From: Marinoscillum sp.
Lineage (GTDB): Bacteria; Bacteroidota; Bacteroidia; Cytophagales; Cyclobacteriaceae
Direction of reading: 5' to 3'
Length of the DNA: 37,190 nucleotides
Assembly: GCA_024305105.1 (NCBI GenBank)
Contig: JAMWZA010000040.1
Location: 1 to 37,190, forward strand
This document shows positions 26,201 to 35,453 of the stretch, piece after piece. The translations under genes and the position numbers were made by a program. The notes beneath the pieces were generated by a model that saw only the letters and a program-made list of their open reading frames with translations, ran no database searches and had not been told where the DNA came from. Each line of letters begins with the position of its first letter. The stretch's first letter is position 1.

Positions 26201-26720
26201 TCTCGATAGTTCCTTTAGGTCCACCTGCGTACAATGATTTTTCCTGCAGATGCGAACTGGTGATTTTATCGAGTTTGGACTCAACTTCCTGAATCTTCTG
26301 ACCATTATACCATAGGCTTATCGTAGAAGTCCCGACGACAAGTACTGAATCAGTGCCAAGTGAATAAATAGCGGATGGACTTCCTTCGACCTCAAATGAT
26401 TTGATTAGTTGTGCTTTTTCATTTGTTACCCAAATGGTTCCTGATTGGAAGGCGGTGTATAACACTGGTTGGGAGGGAGCATAGGAGATGCTTTTAACCG
26501 GGCTATTGCCAGTGATGTGATAGGTTTCTGACTGGGAGTGAGTGTTCCAGATGGTGACTTTGCTGGAGCCATCTGTGGAAGCAATCCATTCGTTATTCGT
26601 GGACTGTTGCACATCCGTTACGCGTCGGCTGTGACCAATTGGAACGATTAGGTCTATTTGTGCTGTTACTACAAATGATAGTGCAGTTAGAATCGGAAAT
26701 ATGAGGTACTTGAACGGCAT
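23202..26720 (-). CDS. Secreted WD40-repeat caspase-like peptidase
   Basis: This 1172-aa protein has a cleavable signal peptide (MPFKYLIFPILTALSFVVTA) so it works outside the cytoplasm. Residues about 25-640 form WD40-type beta-propeller repeats, for example HSGFVFDVEFVNGKMLTASIDGVIKIWTLDG cut around 600-630. A beta-sandwich follows (about 690-785). The C14 caspase domain (about 790-1050) has the catalytic dyad His884 in YLSGHGVNHAGD and Cys942 in IIDACHSGR. The last 100 residues (from about 1075) form another alpha/beta domain with no clear name. WD40-caspase fusions are widespread in Bacteroidota and cyanobacteria; their targets are mostly unknown. The gene has its own strand unit and no partner next to it. 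Confidence 0.92.
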   Translation of the reverse strand: MPFKYLIFPILTALSFVVTAQIDLIVPIGHSRRVTDVQQSTNNEWIASTDGSSKVTIWNTHSQSETYHITGNSPVKSISYAPSQPVLYTAFQSGTIWVTNEKAQLIKSFEVEGSPSAIYSLGTDSVLVVGTSTISLWYNGQKIQEVESKLDKITSSHLQEKSLYAGGPKGTIETVDLINFKISDNANVSETEILTISSAPKGLVIGTQSGELITLNLATKKVNKVNPFSLRTYDVSYIPLTRTVIACGRDGKQNLKAFSTELENKDLPFKWNQDQNDQAFAFGLRVLTTTTDSTLLIADYENTIKEYDFKNQQWSKAFRGQAASIYDMAVDRNCTKLAIASNHDVIKVIDLTGTEADKVITGSKKGSRAVSFHPVNPVIASYGLDEQIRVTNLVNQKELFALQAKGEYSTTPVTFDPTGRYVLRKSSEEDFDFYNFTTSKPKNLKVKSGKDYVFTPNGRKLIFHTNKGLVVFDPITFDQLKAIDLPNIQHLSISSKGELAVLLKDDVTAEIRDAETFNLKRTIALERPSDKLHWTPDGGSLIGIRNSVKRGESGTDFTIKHYSAKTGKLKTTFPGHSGFVFDVEFVNGKMLTASIDGVIKIWTLDGKSTEPAGMLIPLSNDQYVVTTPAGLFDATPEAMNLLHYVKEGELINLEQIKESYYEPKLFSKLLELNSEPIRTSDNLANVKLHPKLSLKHPLKNDGKLGINLGNNGGGIGRVIILINGKEVSSDVRSGANSKPDASSLEIDYDITDHPFLYNDRVNKITIKAYNTDGTLSTDEKSLYVFGEEKSLEAPNLYAVIAGSSDYDGESLDLKFAAKDATDLANALQLSAAKYLGTEKTNITLLTTDQEESKWPTKANIRKAFENYQTKAKANDILLVYLSGHGVNHAGDMSDFYYLTCTAGSGDMNNTVLREEAAISSSEFTEYIKAVPALKQILIIDACHSGRLASSLASSRSAMSSTQIRALERMKDRTGLFVLAGSAADAVSYETTLYGQGLLTYSLLFGMKGAALRDNEFIDVLDLFQFAANKVPELAEEIGGIQKPEIRVPEDGKSFDIGRLSPADRDAIILAAPKPVYVHSRFQDESAIFDRLDLSELVDQQLLELSKQDDAPIAFVDDKSFSGATLINGRYSESNGLIKATITFVKNGVVSKKVELEAVNSAVLSEAILNELE

Positions 26721-27065
26721 GGTTAAGCGATTGATTTGACTGACTTAAAGATATAGGGTTGACAATAATTAAGCCATATCGAACTAGCGGTAAAAAGAGT
26801 TTTGAAAGAATAGTTAATAGTACATGATATAATCATTAGCTTTGCATTATCAGAAAGCGACTACAGTCACGCTGTATTTGGCCATCAACTTGACCCTTGG
26901 CACTTTCATTTTTGATTACGTTTCGTCTTATGAAACACATCGGCGTCTGTCGGTGAGCATGCTTACCTGGTTTTTGACCTTTCTACAAGCATCAAGGGTT
27001 TTTTGGTTAAAGAGTCTTCCGTGGCTCACGTGATTGTTTATTATTCATCTAAATAGAAAAAATGT
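26721..27065. other. Intergenic stretch with candidate promoter and long leader of the Lys-rich gene
   Basis: This 345-nt stretch has no supported gene. It contains a perfect -7 element at 26837-26844, which would give a transcript leader of about 215 nt. Within that leader are a GTTTC/GAAAC stem near 26920, a near-palindrome GGTGAGCATGCTTACC (26952-26967) followed by TGGTTTTT, and a second T run near 27000. These could be structured control elements. Confidence 0.5.
26837..26844 (+). promoter_or_regulatory. Candidate -7 element with a long leader
   Basis: TAGCTTTG matches TAnnTTTG exactly. No -33 TTG was found at the usual distance. If active, it drives the small Lys-rich gene at 27066 through a long 5' leader. 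Confidence 0.35.
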
Positions 27066-27299
27066 ATGGGAAGATCACAAAATAGTTTCATCAAAAAGCA
27101 GAAGGAGAAGAAGAAGGCCATGAAGAAGAAGGAGAAGATGGAGAAAAAAATGGAGCGGAAGGAAAATAACGATAAAGGTGGGACATTGGATGATATGATT
27201 GCCTGGGTAGATGAATTCGGAAACATCGTTGATGAGAAACCAGAGCCTCCAAAAGAAGATAAGAAGAAGAAAAAGGACGAAAAACCAGAAGGGGAATAA
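27066..27299 (+). CDS. Small Lys/Glu-rich conserved protein (cold-shock-associated type)
   Basis: This 77-aa protein is extremely basic/charged at the N-terminus (KKQKEKKKAMKKKEKMEKK) with a conserved core TLDDMIAWVDEFGNIVDE at about 41-58 and a charged tail (KKKKKDEKPEGE). From memory, proteins of this kind are common in Bacteroidota and often sit next to cold-shock genes, where they may bind RNA. No cold-shock gene is in the window. It has a possible 215-nt leader and is followed by a strong terminator, so it is probably monocistronic. Confidence 0.8.
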   Translation: MGRSQNSFIKKQKEKKKAMKKKEKMEKKMERKENNDKGGTLDDMIAWVDEFGNIVDEKPEPPKEDKKKKKDEKPEGE

Positions 27300-27307
27300 A
27301 GAGACGC

Positions 27308-27337
27308 AACCCTGACGCTACTGTCAGGGTTTTTTTA
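27308..27337 (+). terminator. Rho-independent terminator after the Lys-rich gene
   Basis: AACCCTGAC and GTCAGGGTT form a 9-bp stem around the 6-nt loop GCTACT, followed by five more T residues. It is a strong intrinsic terminator. Confidence 0.88.
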
Positions 27338-27341
27338 TGTC

Positions 27342-27539
27342 CTATTCTAATTTGTCAGTAACAAATCCCAGAAACAGGAGACTGATTCCGGATATGATCC
27401 CGGTGAAATTTATTAGTTCGAATCCACTAGAAATGATTGAAAATGCCGAGGCAAGTATTCCCAGTACACCGATCGTCCATAGTATCGATTTGATTGCAAT
27501 TTTTTGTGACTTTTTTATCTCCTGATCTGATTGTGCCAT
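27342..27539 (-). CDS. Small two-TM membrane protein
   Basis: This 65-aa protein begins MAQSDQEIKKSQKIAIKS and has two predicted TM helices (about 19-36 and 41-60) joined by a short loop. It is not recognised. The ATG at 27539 lies 48 nt from the divergent crp-like gene. The opposite-strand frame over the same bases is a shadow with poor protein character. Small membrane proteins of this type can be regulators or structural parts, but no function can be inferred. Confidence 0.65.
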   Translation of the reverse strand: MAQSDQEIKKSQKIAIKSILWTIGVLGILASAFSIISSGFELINFTGIISGISLLFLGFVTDKLE

Positions 27540-27587
27540 GCGTTTTTTATTTTCGTTAGTGTCATGAGCTCACTTTGAATTACACGA

Positions 27588-28166
27588 ATGTCAGATTTTT
27601 CTACGTTTTATCAATTCTTTAATCAGTTTCACCAGGTTTCGGAAGAAGTCATGCTGGAATATTTTTCGTTATGGACTGAAGAGAATTATCTCAAACGATC
27701 AGTGATCACTCAGGCAGGGGACATTCAGCGAGATACTTATTTTGTCTTGGAGGGTATGCAAAAATCTTATTACCTGAAAGATGGTAAACAACATATTATT
27801 GCTTTTACATATGCTCCATCCTTATCTGGAATACCCGAATCGTTTTTTATGCAGGCTCCATCAAGGTATTTCTTAGAAACGATTAGCAACACGCGCTTGT
27901 TGAAAGTGAGTTATGAAAAACATCATGCCATGATGATGGAGAATCGGGGTTTGGAAACCTTAATGCGTAAAATGACAGAACTGGTATTGGCCGGTGTGAT
28001 CGAACGTCATCATGAGTTAATGGCACATGATATCGAAACACGCTTTCGAAACTTTGTAAAACGAAGCCCTCACCTCCTTAACATGGTGTCGCAGAAAGAT
28101 CTGGCCTCATACCTGAGAATTGACCCTACCAACTTAAGTAAACTGCTCAATTCAGTAAAGCTCTAA
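27588..28166 (+). CDS. Crp/Fnr-family transcription regulator
   Basis: This 192-aa protein has a cyclic-nucleotide-binding-like beta-barrel (about 20-115) with EENYLKRSVITQAGDIQRDTYFV near residue 31 and the dimerisation helix around 115-150. A short C-terminal HTH ends in SQKDLASYLRIDPTNLSKLL. The barrel lacks an obvious cAMP-binding signature, as is usual for this Bacteroidota group, so its ligand is unknown. The hydrolase gene follows 54 nt later on the same strand with an inverted repeat in between, so it is a likely target or co-transcribed partner. Confidence 0.88.
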   Translation: MSDFSTFYQFFNQFHQVSEEVMLEYFSLWTEENYLKRSVITQAGDIQRDTYFVLEGMQKSYYLKDGKQHIIAFTYAPSLSGIPESFFMQAPSRYFLETISNTRLLKVSYEKHHAMMMENRGLETLMRKMTELVLAGVIERHHELMAHDIETRFRNFVKRSPHLLNMVSQKDLASYLRIDPTNLSKLLNSVKL

Positions 28167-28169
28167 ATC

Positions 28170-28183
28170 TTGGTTTATACCAA
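28170..28183. promoter_or_regulatory. Inverted repeat between crp-like gene and hydrolase
   Basis: TTGGT and ACCAA flank a TTAT centre, just after the crp-like stop and 38 nt before the hydrolase start. Crp-type dimers bind such sites, so it may be an operator. The arms are short, so confidence is low. Confidence 0.3.
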
Positions 28184-28220
28184 ACTTTCATAAAAGCAGA
28201 AGCCGCAGCTTTGTAATCAA

Positions 28221-29129
28221 ATGAAGTATACCTTAATTCTTTTGATTATGAGCACCACAAGAGCTATCGCACAACCATGGGTCGATCCTCAGGAATACCC
28301 TTTTAAATCAAATTACTTTGAAACTGAATTTGGCAAGATCCATTATGTGGATGAGGGAGAAGGAGAGGTGTTGCTCATGGTTCATGGTACGCCTACCTGG
28401 TCTTTTCTTTATCGTGACTTGATAAAAGAACTCTCTCGTTCCTATCGATGCATTGCACTTGATCATCTTGGGTTTGGTCTGTCTGATAAGCCGAAAGACT
28501 TCTCAGGGAAAGCAGAGGATCATGCGGCCAACCTTGAGCTTTTAATAGATCACCTAAACCTCCAGGAGATCAATCTGGTGGTTCATGACTTTGGTGGACC
28601 CATCGGGCTCTCGTATGCGGTCGATCATCCAGACCATATTAATAGGATCATTATATTTAATACCTGGCTATGGGAAACCAAGGACGAAAAAGAGGTTCTT
28701 AAAATCGATAAACTAATCAATAGTTGGTTAGGAAAGATGCTTTGCCTAAATCTAAATGTCTCTCCTAAAGTGCTATTGAAACAAGGGTTTTATGACAAGA
28801 AGAATTTAACAAAAAACGTCCATAAGCATTACATCAAACCCTTTCCATCCAAAGACTCGAGGTATGGGTTGTTACGGGTAGGACAATCACTTTTGGGTTC
28901 CTCTGACTGGTATGGTTCACTCTGGAGTAAGGTGGGCTTGCTGAAACCCAAACCTGTTTTAATCATTTGGGGGAATGAAGATAAGTTTTTCAAGGTTAAA
29001 GATTTGGACAAATGGGAGCTGGAATTACCTGCGGCGGAGAGCCATCAATTGGATGCAGGTCATTTTGTGATGGAAGAACAGCCGGAGAAGTGCCTTGAGC
29101 TGATTCAAGAGTTTTTAAAAAGAGACTAA
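28221..29129 (+). CDS. Secreted alpha/beta hydrolase related to haloalkane dehalogenases
   Basis: This 302-aa protein has a short signal peptide (MKYTLILLIMSTTRAIA). The alpha/beta core starts with the oxyanion-hole region HGTPTWSFLYRD near residue 55, typical of haloalkane dehalogenases. The nucleophile is Asp123 in VVHDFGGPIG, the acid is probably Asp254 in WGNEDKFF, and the base is His281 in DAGHFVMEE. An Asp nucleophile means an ester intermediate on carboxylate, as in dehalogenases and epoxide hydrolases. Dehalogenases usually have Trp right after the Asp as a halide ligand; here it is Phe124. Dehalogenation is therefore unproven. The gene follows the crp-like regulator. Confidence 0.85.
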   Translation: MKYTLILLIMSTTRAIAQPWVDPQEYPFKSNYFETEFGKIHYVDEGEGEVLLMVHGTPTWSFLYRDLIKELSRSYRCIALDHLGFGLSDKPKDFSGKAEDHAANLELLIDHLNLQEINLVVHDFGGPIGLSYAVDHPDHINRIIIFNTWLWETKDEKEVLKIDKLINSWLGKMLCLNLNVSPKVLLKQGFYDKKNLTKNVHKHYIKPFPSKDSRYGLLRVGQSLLGSSDWYGSLWSKVGLLKPKPVLIIWGNEDKFFKVKDLDKWELELPAAESHQLDAGHFVMEEQPEKCLELIQEFLKRD

Positions 29130-29165
29130 TCAAACAATAAGTCCTTAGGGCTGTTGAGGCGATAG

Positions 29166-29180
29166 GGCAAAGGGTTTGCC
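29166..29180. repeat. Short inverted repeat upstream of the DUF4168 gene
   Basis: GGCAAA and TTTGCC form 6-bp arms around GGG, 24 nt before the ATG at 29205. No T run follows, so it is more likely an operator or a leader hairpin than a terminator. Confidence 0.3.
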
Positions 29181-29204
29181 TGTTAAAATCAAAATAATGT
29201 TTTT

Positions 29205-29684
29205 ATGAATTATCAAAAGACTACCAGAATAGCGGCATTGACGTGGATTTTTTGTGGGTTTGTCACGATAGCATTAGGACAACAGACAATGGAAACTCCA
29301 GACTTCACGGATCAGCAGTTTGATCAGTTTGTGGAGATCAATTTGGAAATCATACCGGTACAGCAAGAAGCCCAACAAGACATGGTTAAAGCCATATCAA
29401 ACGAAGGAATGGAAGCTGAGCGTTTTCAACAGTTGGCGCAAGCGCAACAACAAGGCACACTGAAAGACCTGGCTAGTGATGTGGACGAGATTACCGCATT
29501 TAACAACGCCGGTCAAAAAGTAATGGAGATTCAGCAAGAGATGCGTCTAGAAATGCAGCAAGCCATCAATGCTAGCGACATGTCCATGCAGACGTTTCAG
29601 CAATTCTCTACTGCGTACAACCAAGACCAGGACGTACGCTCCAAGGTGGATCAGATGCTTGCTAAGGAGATGAAGGGGGAGTGA
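29205..29684 (+). CDS. Exported DUF4168-type protein
   Basis: This 159-aa protein has a signal peptide ending near ALG-QQ (about residue 25). The mature part is helical and Gln-rich, with repeated FxQF patterns: TDQQFDQFVEINLEIIP, MEAERFQQLAQAQQQG, and DMSMQTFQQFSTAYNQ. Together with the F-x-Q-x-A spacing this matches DUF4168, a family of exported helical proteins of unknown role. It has a terminator right after it and is likely transcribed alone. Confidence 0.8.
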   Translation: MNYQKTTRIAALTWIFCGFVTIALGQQTMETPDFTDQQFDQFVEINLEIIPVQQEAQQDMVKAISNEGMEAERFQQLAQAQQQGTLKDLASDVDEITAFNNAGQKVMEIQQEMRLEMQQAINASDMSMQTFQQFSTAYNQDQDVRSKVDQMLAKEMKGE

Positions 29685-29705
29685 ATTAGCGATTAATTAA
29701 AAAGG

Positions 29706-29741
29706 AAAAGGCTGTCATTCGTTAGAACGACAGCCTTTTTT
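29706..29741. terminator. Bidirectional terminator between the DUF4168 gene and the MCP gene
   Basis: AAAAGGCTGTC pairs with GACAGCCTTTT over 11 bp, with an inner TTC-GTTA-GAA stem after one A-C mismatch. Poly-T follows on the plus strand. On the minus strand the 3' side reads TTTTCCTTT, so it can serve both converging genes. Confidence 0.88.
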
Positions 29742-29758
29742 CATATACTTAATGCTTT

Positions 29759-32700
29759 CTAAACCTCACTAGAAGATGACTTAGATGATTCTTTTAGTTT
29801 GAACTGACTCACCTTGTCAGTCAACTTATTGGTAATGTTAGTCACCTCTCTGTTTTTCAAAATATAGTTTTCCATACCAGCGGCTAACTCAGAAGAAGAG
29901 CTGGCTACCTGCTCAGTCCCTGCAGCAGTTTCTTCGGCTATCACCACAATACTTGACATCAGGTCAACGATATTACTCACATCAGAGCTCTGTTGTTTGG
30001 TAGCCACTAAAATGTCATTTGACTTCAGAAGGGTGTCTTGATATTTTGTTGAGATAGACTCAAAGGATGAAAGAGAGGTTTTCGTAGCTTCTCCACCATC
30101 TTTGATCCTAGAGCTCATCGACACAACCAAATTGGCTGTGGATGATGTTTCCTTTTGCACATTGCTCACGAGATCTTCAATTTTCCCAACAGATTTTTTA
30201 GAGTCTTCAGCTAGTTTTCTTATTTCTTCGGCTACTACGGAAAATCCGCGACCAGCTTCACCTGCCTGAGAAGCTTCTATCGCTGCATTCAATGCAAGTA
30301 AATTAGTTTGTGCTGCTATCTCTTTGATGATATTCAGAACAGAAGAAATATCCTTTGAGCTTTTTGTTAACGACTGAATTGATTGGTTGGTTTGATTGGA
30401 AAACTCCAATATTTCCTGCATCGAATCGTCCAGTTTTCCGATGGATTTCTGACCAGATTCACTTTCATCCACACCAGATTTTGCTGCTTCGTTAATCGAT
30501 TCTGCCTGGTTTTTCATCGTATTAGAAAACTTCAACACAGCCTCAATCAGACTTGAAGCCTGATCTACTTTGGCTAATTGCTCTTGTGCTCCACGGTTCA
30601 TTTCAGAGATAGCCGAAGCTATTTCATTGGTACTCACATTCATTTCCTCGCTGGTAATTAGCATGTCTTCGGATGATGAACGTATTACCAGGACTTGTCT
30701 GGTTACTTCTGTGAGCAGTACGGATAAGCCTGATATTGCTTGATTCAGGTTGTTGGCAAGTTTCTCCACGTCGCCTTTTGCATCAGCAGTGAATGTTTGT
30801 GTTAAGTCTCCCACGGATAGATGATCAACGATGTTGTTAATTTCCTGGAAAGGTTTTAAAACTGATTCAAACAAGTGATTCACAGAAAGACCTAAATCAC
30901 GCCATTCTCCTTCCTTATTTTCTACCTGGATTCGCGCATTGAAATTCCCTGATTCTGCAGCTTCCTGTACGATGTAGTTCGATTCCTCGATAGCTTCTTT
31001 CAATTTTGTGCTTTGTTGCTGAAGCACATCGTTTTGAGCCGTTACCTGATCGGTAGCTTCACGAACCTTGTCTTCGAGTATGCGCTTGTTTTCCTTTGCC
31101 TTGTCGGATCTGTTTTTATAAATCAAATAGATCGCTGTTAAGACAATCAGTGCAACTAATATTCTAAACCACCATGTGGCCCAAAAAGGAGGGGTGATGG
31201 TGATGTCCAAAGACGCTGGCTCATTACTCCAGACCCCATCGTTATTTGCCGCATTAACTTTCAGCGTATAATCGCCGGGTTCGAGGTTCATGAATGAAAC
31301 CTTTCGTTCTGTTCCATTGTCTATCCAGTCCTCATGCAAGCCTTCCAGCATGTACTTATATTGATTTTTAGATGCGTGCCGAAGGCTCAAGCCAATGTAA
31401 TCGAACGTGAAAACATTCTGGTTGTAATCAAGCTGGATTGCATCTGTATAGGTGATACTCTCAGTCAAAGTAGCATTAACTCCGGGCACTACCTCCTGAT
31501 TAAATAATGTCATACCCGTAAGGAAAACTTTAGGTGGGATGGTGTTTTTACTCATGCTCAATGGATCGAAGATATTAAAGCCTCCAACACCTCCGAACAG
31601 CAACTTTCCTGAAGACATTTTTAAACTGCTTCTGGGAATAAATTGATTGTCTTGCAACCCATCTTCTCTATAGAAATTAGTGAATGATTCATCGTTGATA
31701 TCTAGTCTTGACATTCCTCTATTGGTAGTAACCCAGAAGTAACCCGCATCGTCTTCCTCTATATTTAATACTGAATTGTTAACGAGTCCATCTTGGGTAG
31801 AATAGGTTTTGAAAGTTTCTGTCTCATGATCAAACACGTTTACCCCGTACCCATTGGTGCCTACCCATACACGATCCATGCTATCAATGAACAGGGCAGT
31901 GATTCCACTCGAACTGAGACCAGACCCATCACCATAAGTATATGTTTTTTGCACTTCCAGGTCCTGATTTAGAATAGCAATTCCTGCTTGATCAGATCCA
32001 ATCCAAATCCTTCCTCGCTTATCTTCATCAAATAAGCCAATTGTACCTATCGGAATGGATAAATCGTCATTGGGATTATTCGTAATGTTTTTAAAATCAT
32101 CAGTGGATGGTCGGTAAACACTTAATCCGTATTGCCATACACCCACTATAATTCTTCCACTTTTATCTTCATATACCGTGAAAATATTGTCTCCACCGAG
32201 GCTATTCGGGTCGTTTTCTGAATAACGATAGCGTTTAAACTGCTCGCTTTTAGGGTTATACCTTGTGACACCACCATTCCACATGCCTGTCCAGACATTT
32301 TGGTTTTGGTCTACCTTGACTGAAAGCACCTTATTTCCACCTAATGAGTTCGGGTTGTTGGGATTATACTTGAAGTGTATAAAACTCCGGGACGACATGT
32401 CCATGTAGTTGAGACCGCCTCCATCCGTGGCTATGTAGATGTTTCCTTTAGCGTCTTCATCAAATCCGGTGATCTGATTACTGTTTAGGCCATTGGAATT
32501 ATTACCCTGTGCTTCATACTTATCAAAACTAAATTTGCCAGGATCATAATAAGAAGCACCTCCATTTCTACTTCCAAACCACAAGCGATCCTGGTTGTCA
32601 AAATGCAGTGTTAAAGAAATACTACTACTAATGCTTGATTTAACATTTGGATTGTGTTGGTGAATCTCAAAGTGGTCATTGCCAAGGTATTTCGCGATTC

Positions 32701-33586
32701 CTTCATCGGTTGCAATCCAAACAGCGCCTAAGCCATTCATCGCTATATCAGTGATTAGGTTATTAGGTAAACTAAATGGATCATTCTGATCGAAAGTGAA
32801 TTTTTGATGCGTGAGATTTGAAAGACTATACATGATGACTCCTTTTCTGCCTCCAATCCAAAGCCGGTCATCTTTATCAATAAGAATGCTGCTTAACTGT
32901 CCCAACGATTTTAGTGCATTATTAAACTCGACGGAGCCTTCAAAAGATTTGGCTAATCCATTTTTTGGGTCCAATATTGCCAATTCTTCCGTGTTAGCAC
33001 ACCAGATGTTACCTTGATCGTCTTCAGTTATGGAAATAATTCGAGAAGGAAGGCCAGATTCAGGTATTTCCCAATTACGGTAATAATTTATGACCGGCCC
33101 GATGCCCTTCTCTATTTTAGACAGAGCATCTTGTGTAGCAACCCAAACATTTTGCTTTTTATCAGTGTAAAGACAGGTGACCTCTCCTAGGGGAACTCGA
33201 GTGTCGGTGTCTGTAGTATCTATGTCATTAGTGATCTGGAAGGAATTGGTAGTATAATCATAAAGCGCAAGTCCTGAAGATGAACCAATCCAGATGTTTC
33301 CTTGCTGACCTTTAGCGAGACATGTGATTCGATTGTTAGGTAGAGAGCTGGAATCTTGCGAATCGTTGAGAAATATTTCTAGTTCATAGCCATTGTATCG
33401 GTTTAGGCCATCTTCAGTGCCAAGCCAAATATAACCAAGATCATCTTGAGTGAAGGCCGTAACATTAGCCTGTGATAGCCCTTTGTCTGTTCCTAATCTG
33501 TCGAATTTTACATCTTGGCTTTGACTAGTCTGGATGCTGAGTATAGCAAAACAGATCCAAACCAACGTGTTCAGGGTGATTTTCAT
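29759..33586 (-). CDS. Periplasmic propeller sensor fused to a methyl-accepting chemotaxis signalling domain
   Basis: This 1275-aa membrane receptor has a signal peptide (about 1-23). Two-component-regulator propeller repeats of the form WxGTxxGL fill about 30-690, for example [19 protein letters not shown] near 48. A Y_Y_Y domain follows (about 720-790, [20 protein letters not shown]), then one TM helix (about 805-825). A coiled coil and HAMP-like linker come next, then an MCP output domain whose hairpin tip is [19 protein letters not shown] at about 1085-1103. Family knowledge: this propeller/Y_Y_Y sensor normally feeds a histidine kinase (hybrid two-component systems for polysaccharides). 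Here the output is a chemoreceptor that would signal through CheA/CheW. No che gene is nearby. Confidence 0.92.
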   Translation of the reverse strand: MKITLNTLVWICFAILSIQTSQSQDVKFDRLGTDKGLSQANVTAFTQDDLGYIWLGTEDGLNRYNGYELEIFLNDSQDSSSLPNNRITCLAKGQQGNIWIGSSSGLALYDYTTNSFQITNDIDTTDTDTRVPLGEVTCLYTDKKQNVWVATQDALSKIEKGIGPVINYYRNWEIPESGLPSRIISITEDDQGNIWCANTEELAILDPKNGLAKSFEGSVEFNNALKSLGQLSSILIDKDDRLWIGGRKGVIMYSLSNLTHQKFTFDQNDPFSLPNNLITDIAMNGLGAVWIATDEGIAKYLGNDHFEIHQHNPNVKSSISSSISLTLHFDNQDRLWFGSRNGGASYYDPGKFSFDKYEAQGNNSNGLNSNQITGFDEDAKGNIYIATDGGGLNYMDMSSRSFIHFKYNPNNPNSLGGNKVLSVKVDQNQNVWTGMWNGGVTRYNPKSEQFKRYRYSENDPNSLGGDNIFTVYEDKSGRIIVGVWQYGLSVYRPSTDDFKNITNNPNDDLSIPIGTIGLFDEDKRGRIWIGSDQAGIAILNQDLEVQKTYTYGDGSGLSSSGITALFIDSMDRVWVGTNGYGVNVFDHETETFKTYSTQDGLVNNSVLNIEEDDAGYFWVTTNRGMSRLDINDESFTNFYREDGLQDNQFIPRSSLKMSSGKLLFGGVGGFNIFDPLSMSKNTIPPKVFLTGMTLFNQEVVPGVNATLTESITYTDAIQLDYNQNVFTFDYIGLSLRHASKNQYKYMLEGLHEDWIDNGTERKVSFMNLEPGDYTLKVNAANNDGVWSNEPASLDITITPPFWATWWFRILVALIVLTAIYLIYKNRSDKAKENKRILEDKVREATDQVTAQNDVLQQQSTKLKEAIEESNYIVQEAAESGNFNARIQVENKEGEWRDLGLSVNHLFESVLKPFQEINNIVDHLSVGDLTQTFTADAKGDVEKLANNLNQAISGLSVLLTEVTRQVLVIRSSSEDMLITSEEMNVSTNEIASAISEMNRGAQEQLAKVDQASSLIEAVLKFSNTMKNQAESINEAAKSGVDESESGQKSIGKLDDSMQEILEFSNQTNQSIQSLTKSSKDISSVLNIIKEIAAQTNLLALNAAIEASQAGEAGRGFSVVAEEIRKLAEDSKKSVGKIEDLVSNVQKETSSTANLVVSMSSRIKDGGEATKTSLSSFESISTKYQDTLLKSNDILVATKQQSSDVSNIVDLMSSIVVIAEETAAGTEQVASSSSELAAGMENYILKNREVTNITNKLTDKVSQFKLKESSKSSSSEV

Positions 33587-33791
33587 GGGCTAACGGGGTT
33601 ATGATCTAAAATCTTTTACAATTACGATAATAACCAACAAAAACCTGACAGTAAATCGATCAATCCATCATATTAGAATACATATATTTCGCTGAATTAG
33701 ATAATATGCTTTCATAAAAAAATCCATTTAGAATCGTTGCATTCTTAGCGATGCAGAAATTCCAAACTATAGCACCAAAAAAATGCTCTTA

Positions 33792-35393
<1,602 letters not shown>

Positions 35394-35412
35394 CTAATTG
35401 AGTTTCGAGGTG

Positions 35413-35420
35413 CAAAAGTA
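35413..35420 (-). promoter_or_regulatory. Candidate -7 element of the ABC-F gene
   Basis: The minus strand reads TACTTTTG, matching TAnnTTTG, 23 nt before the ATG at 35390. A TTG candidate lies 25 nt further upstream, a little too far. Confidence 0.4.
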
Positions 35421-35453
35421 GGTCTAAATGATGACTAGTAAAAGCCAAGTCAG

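Noticed and set aside
26842-27033. 63-aa frame starting with TTG in the leader of the Lys-rich gene
   Set aside because: It starts inside the candidate -7 element, has no recognised features and overlaps hairpins; more likely a leader.
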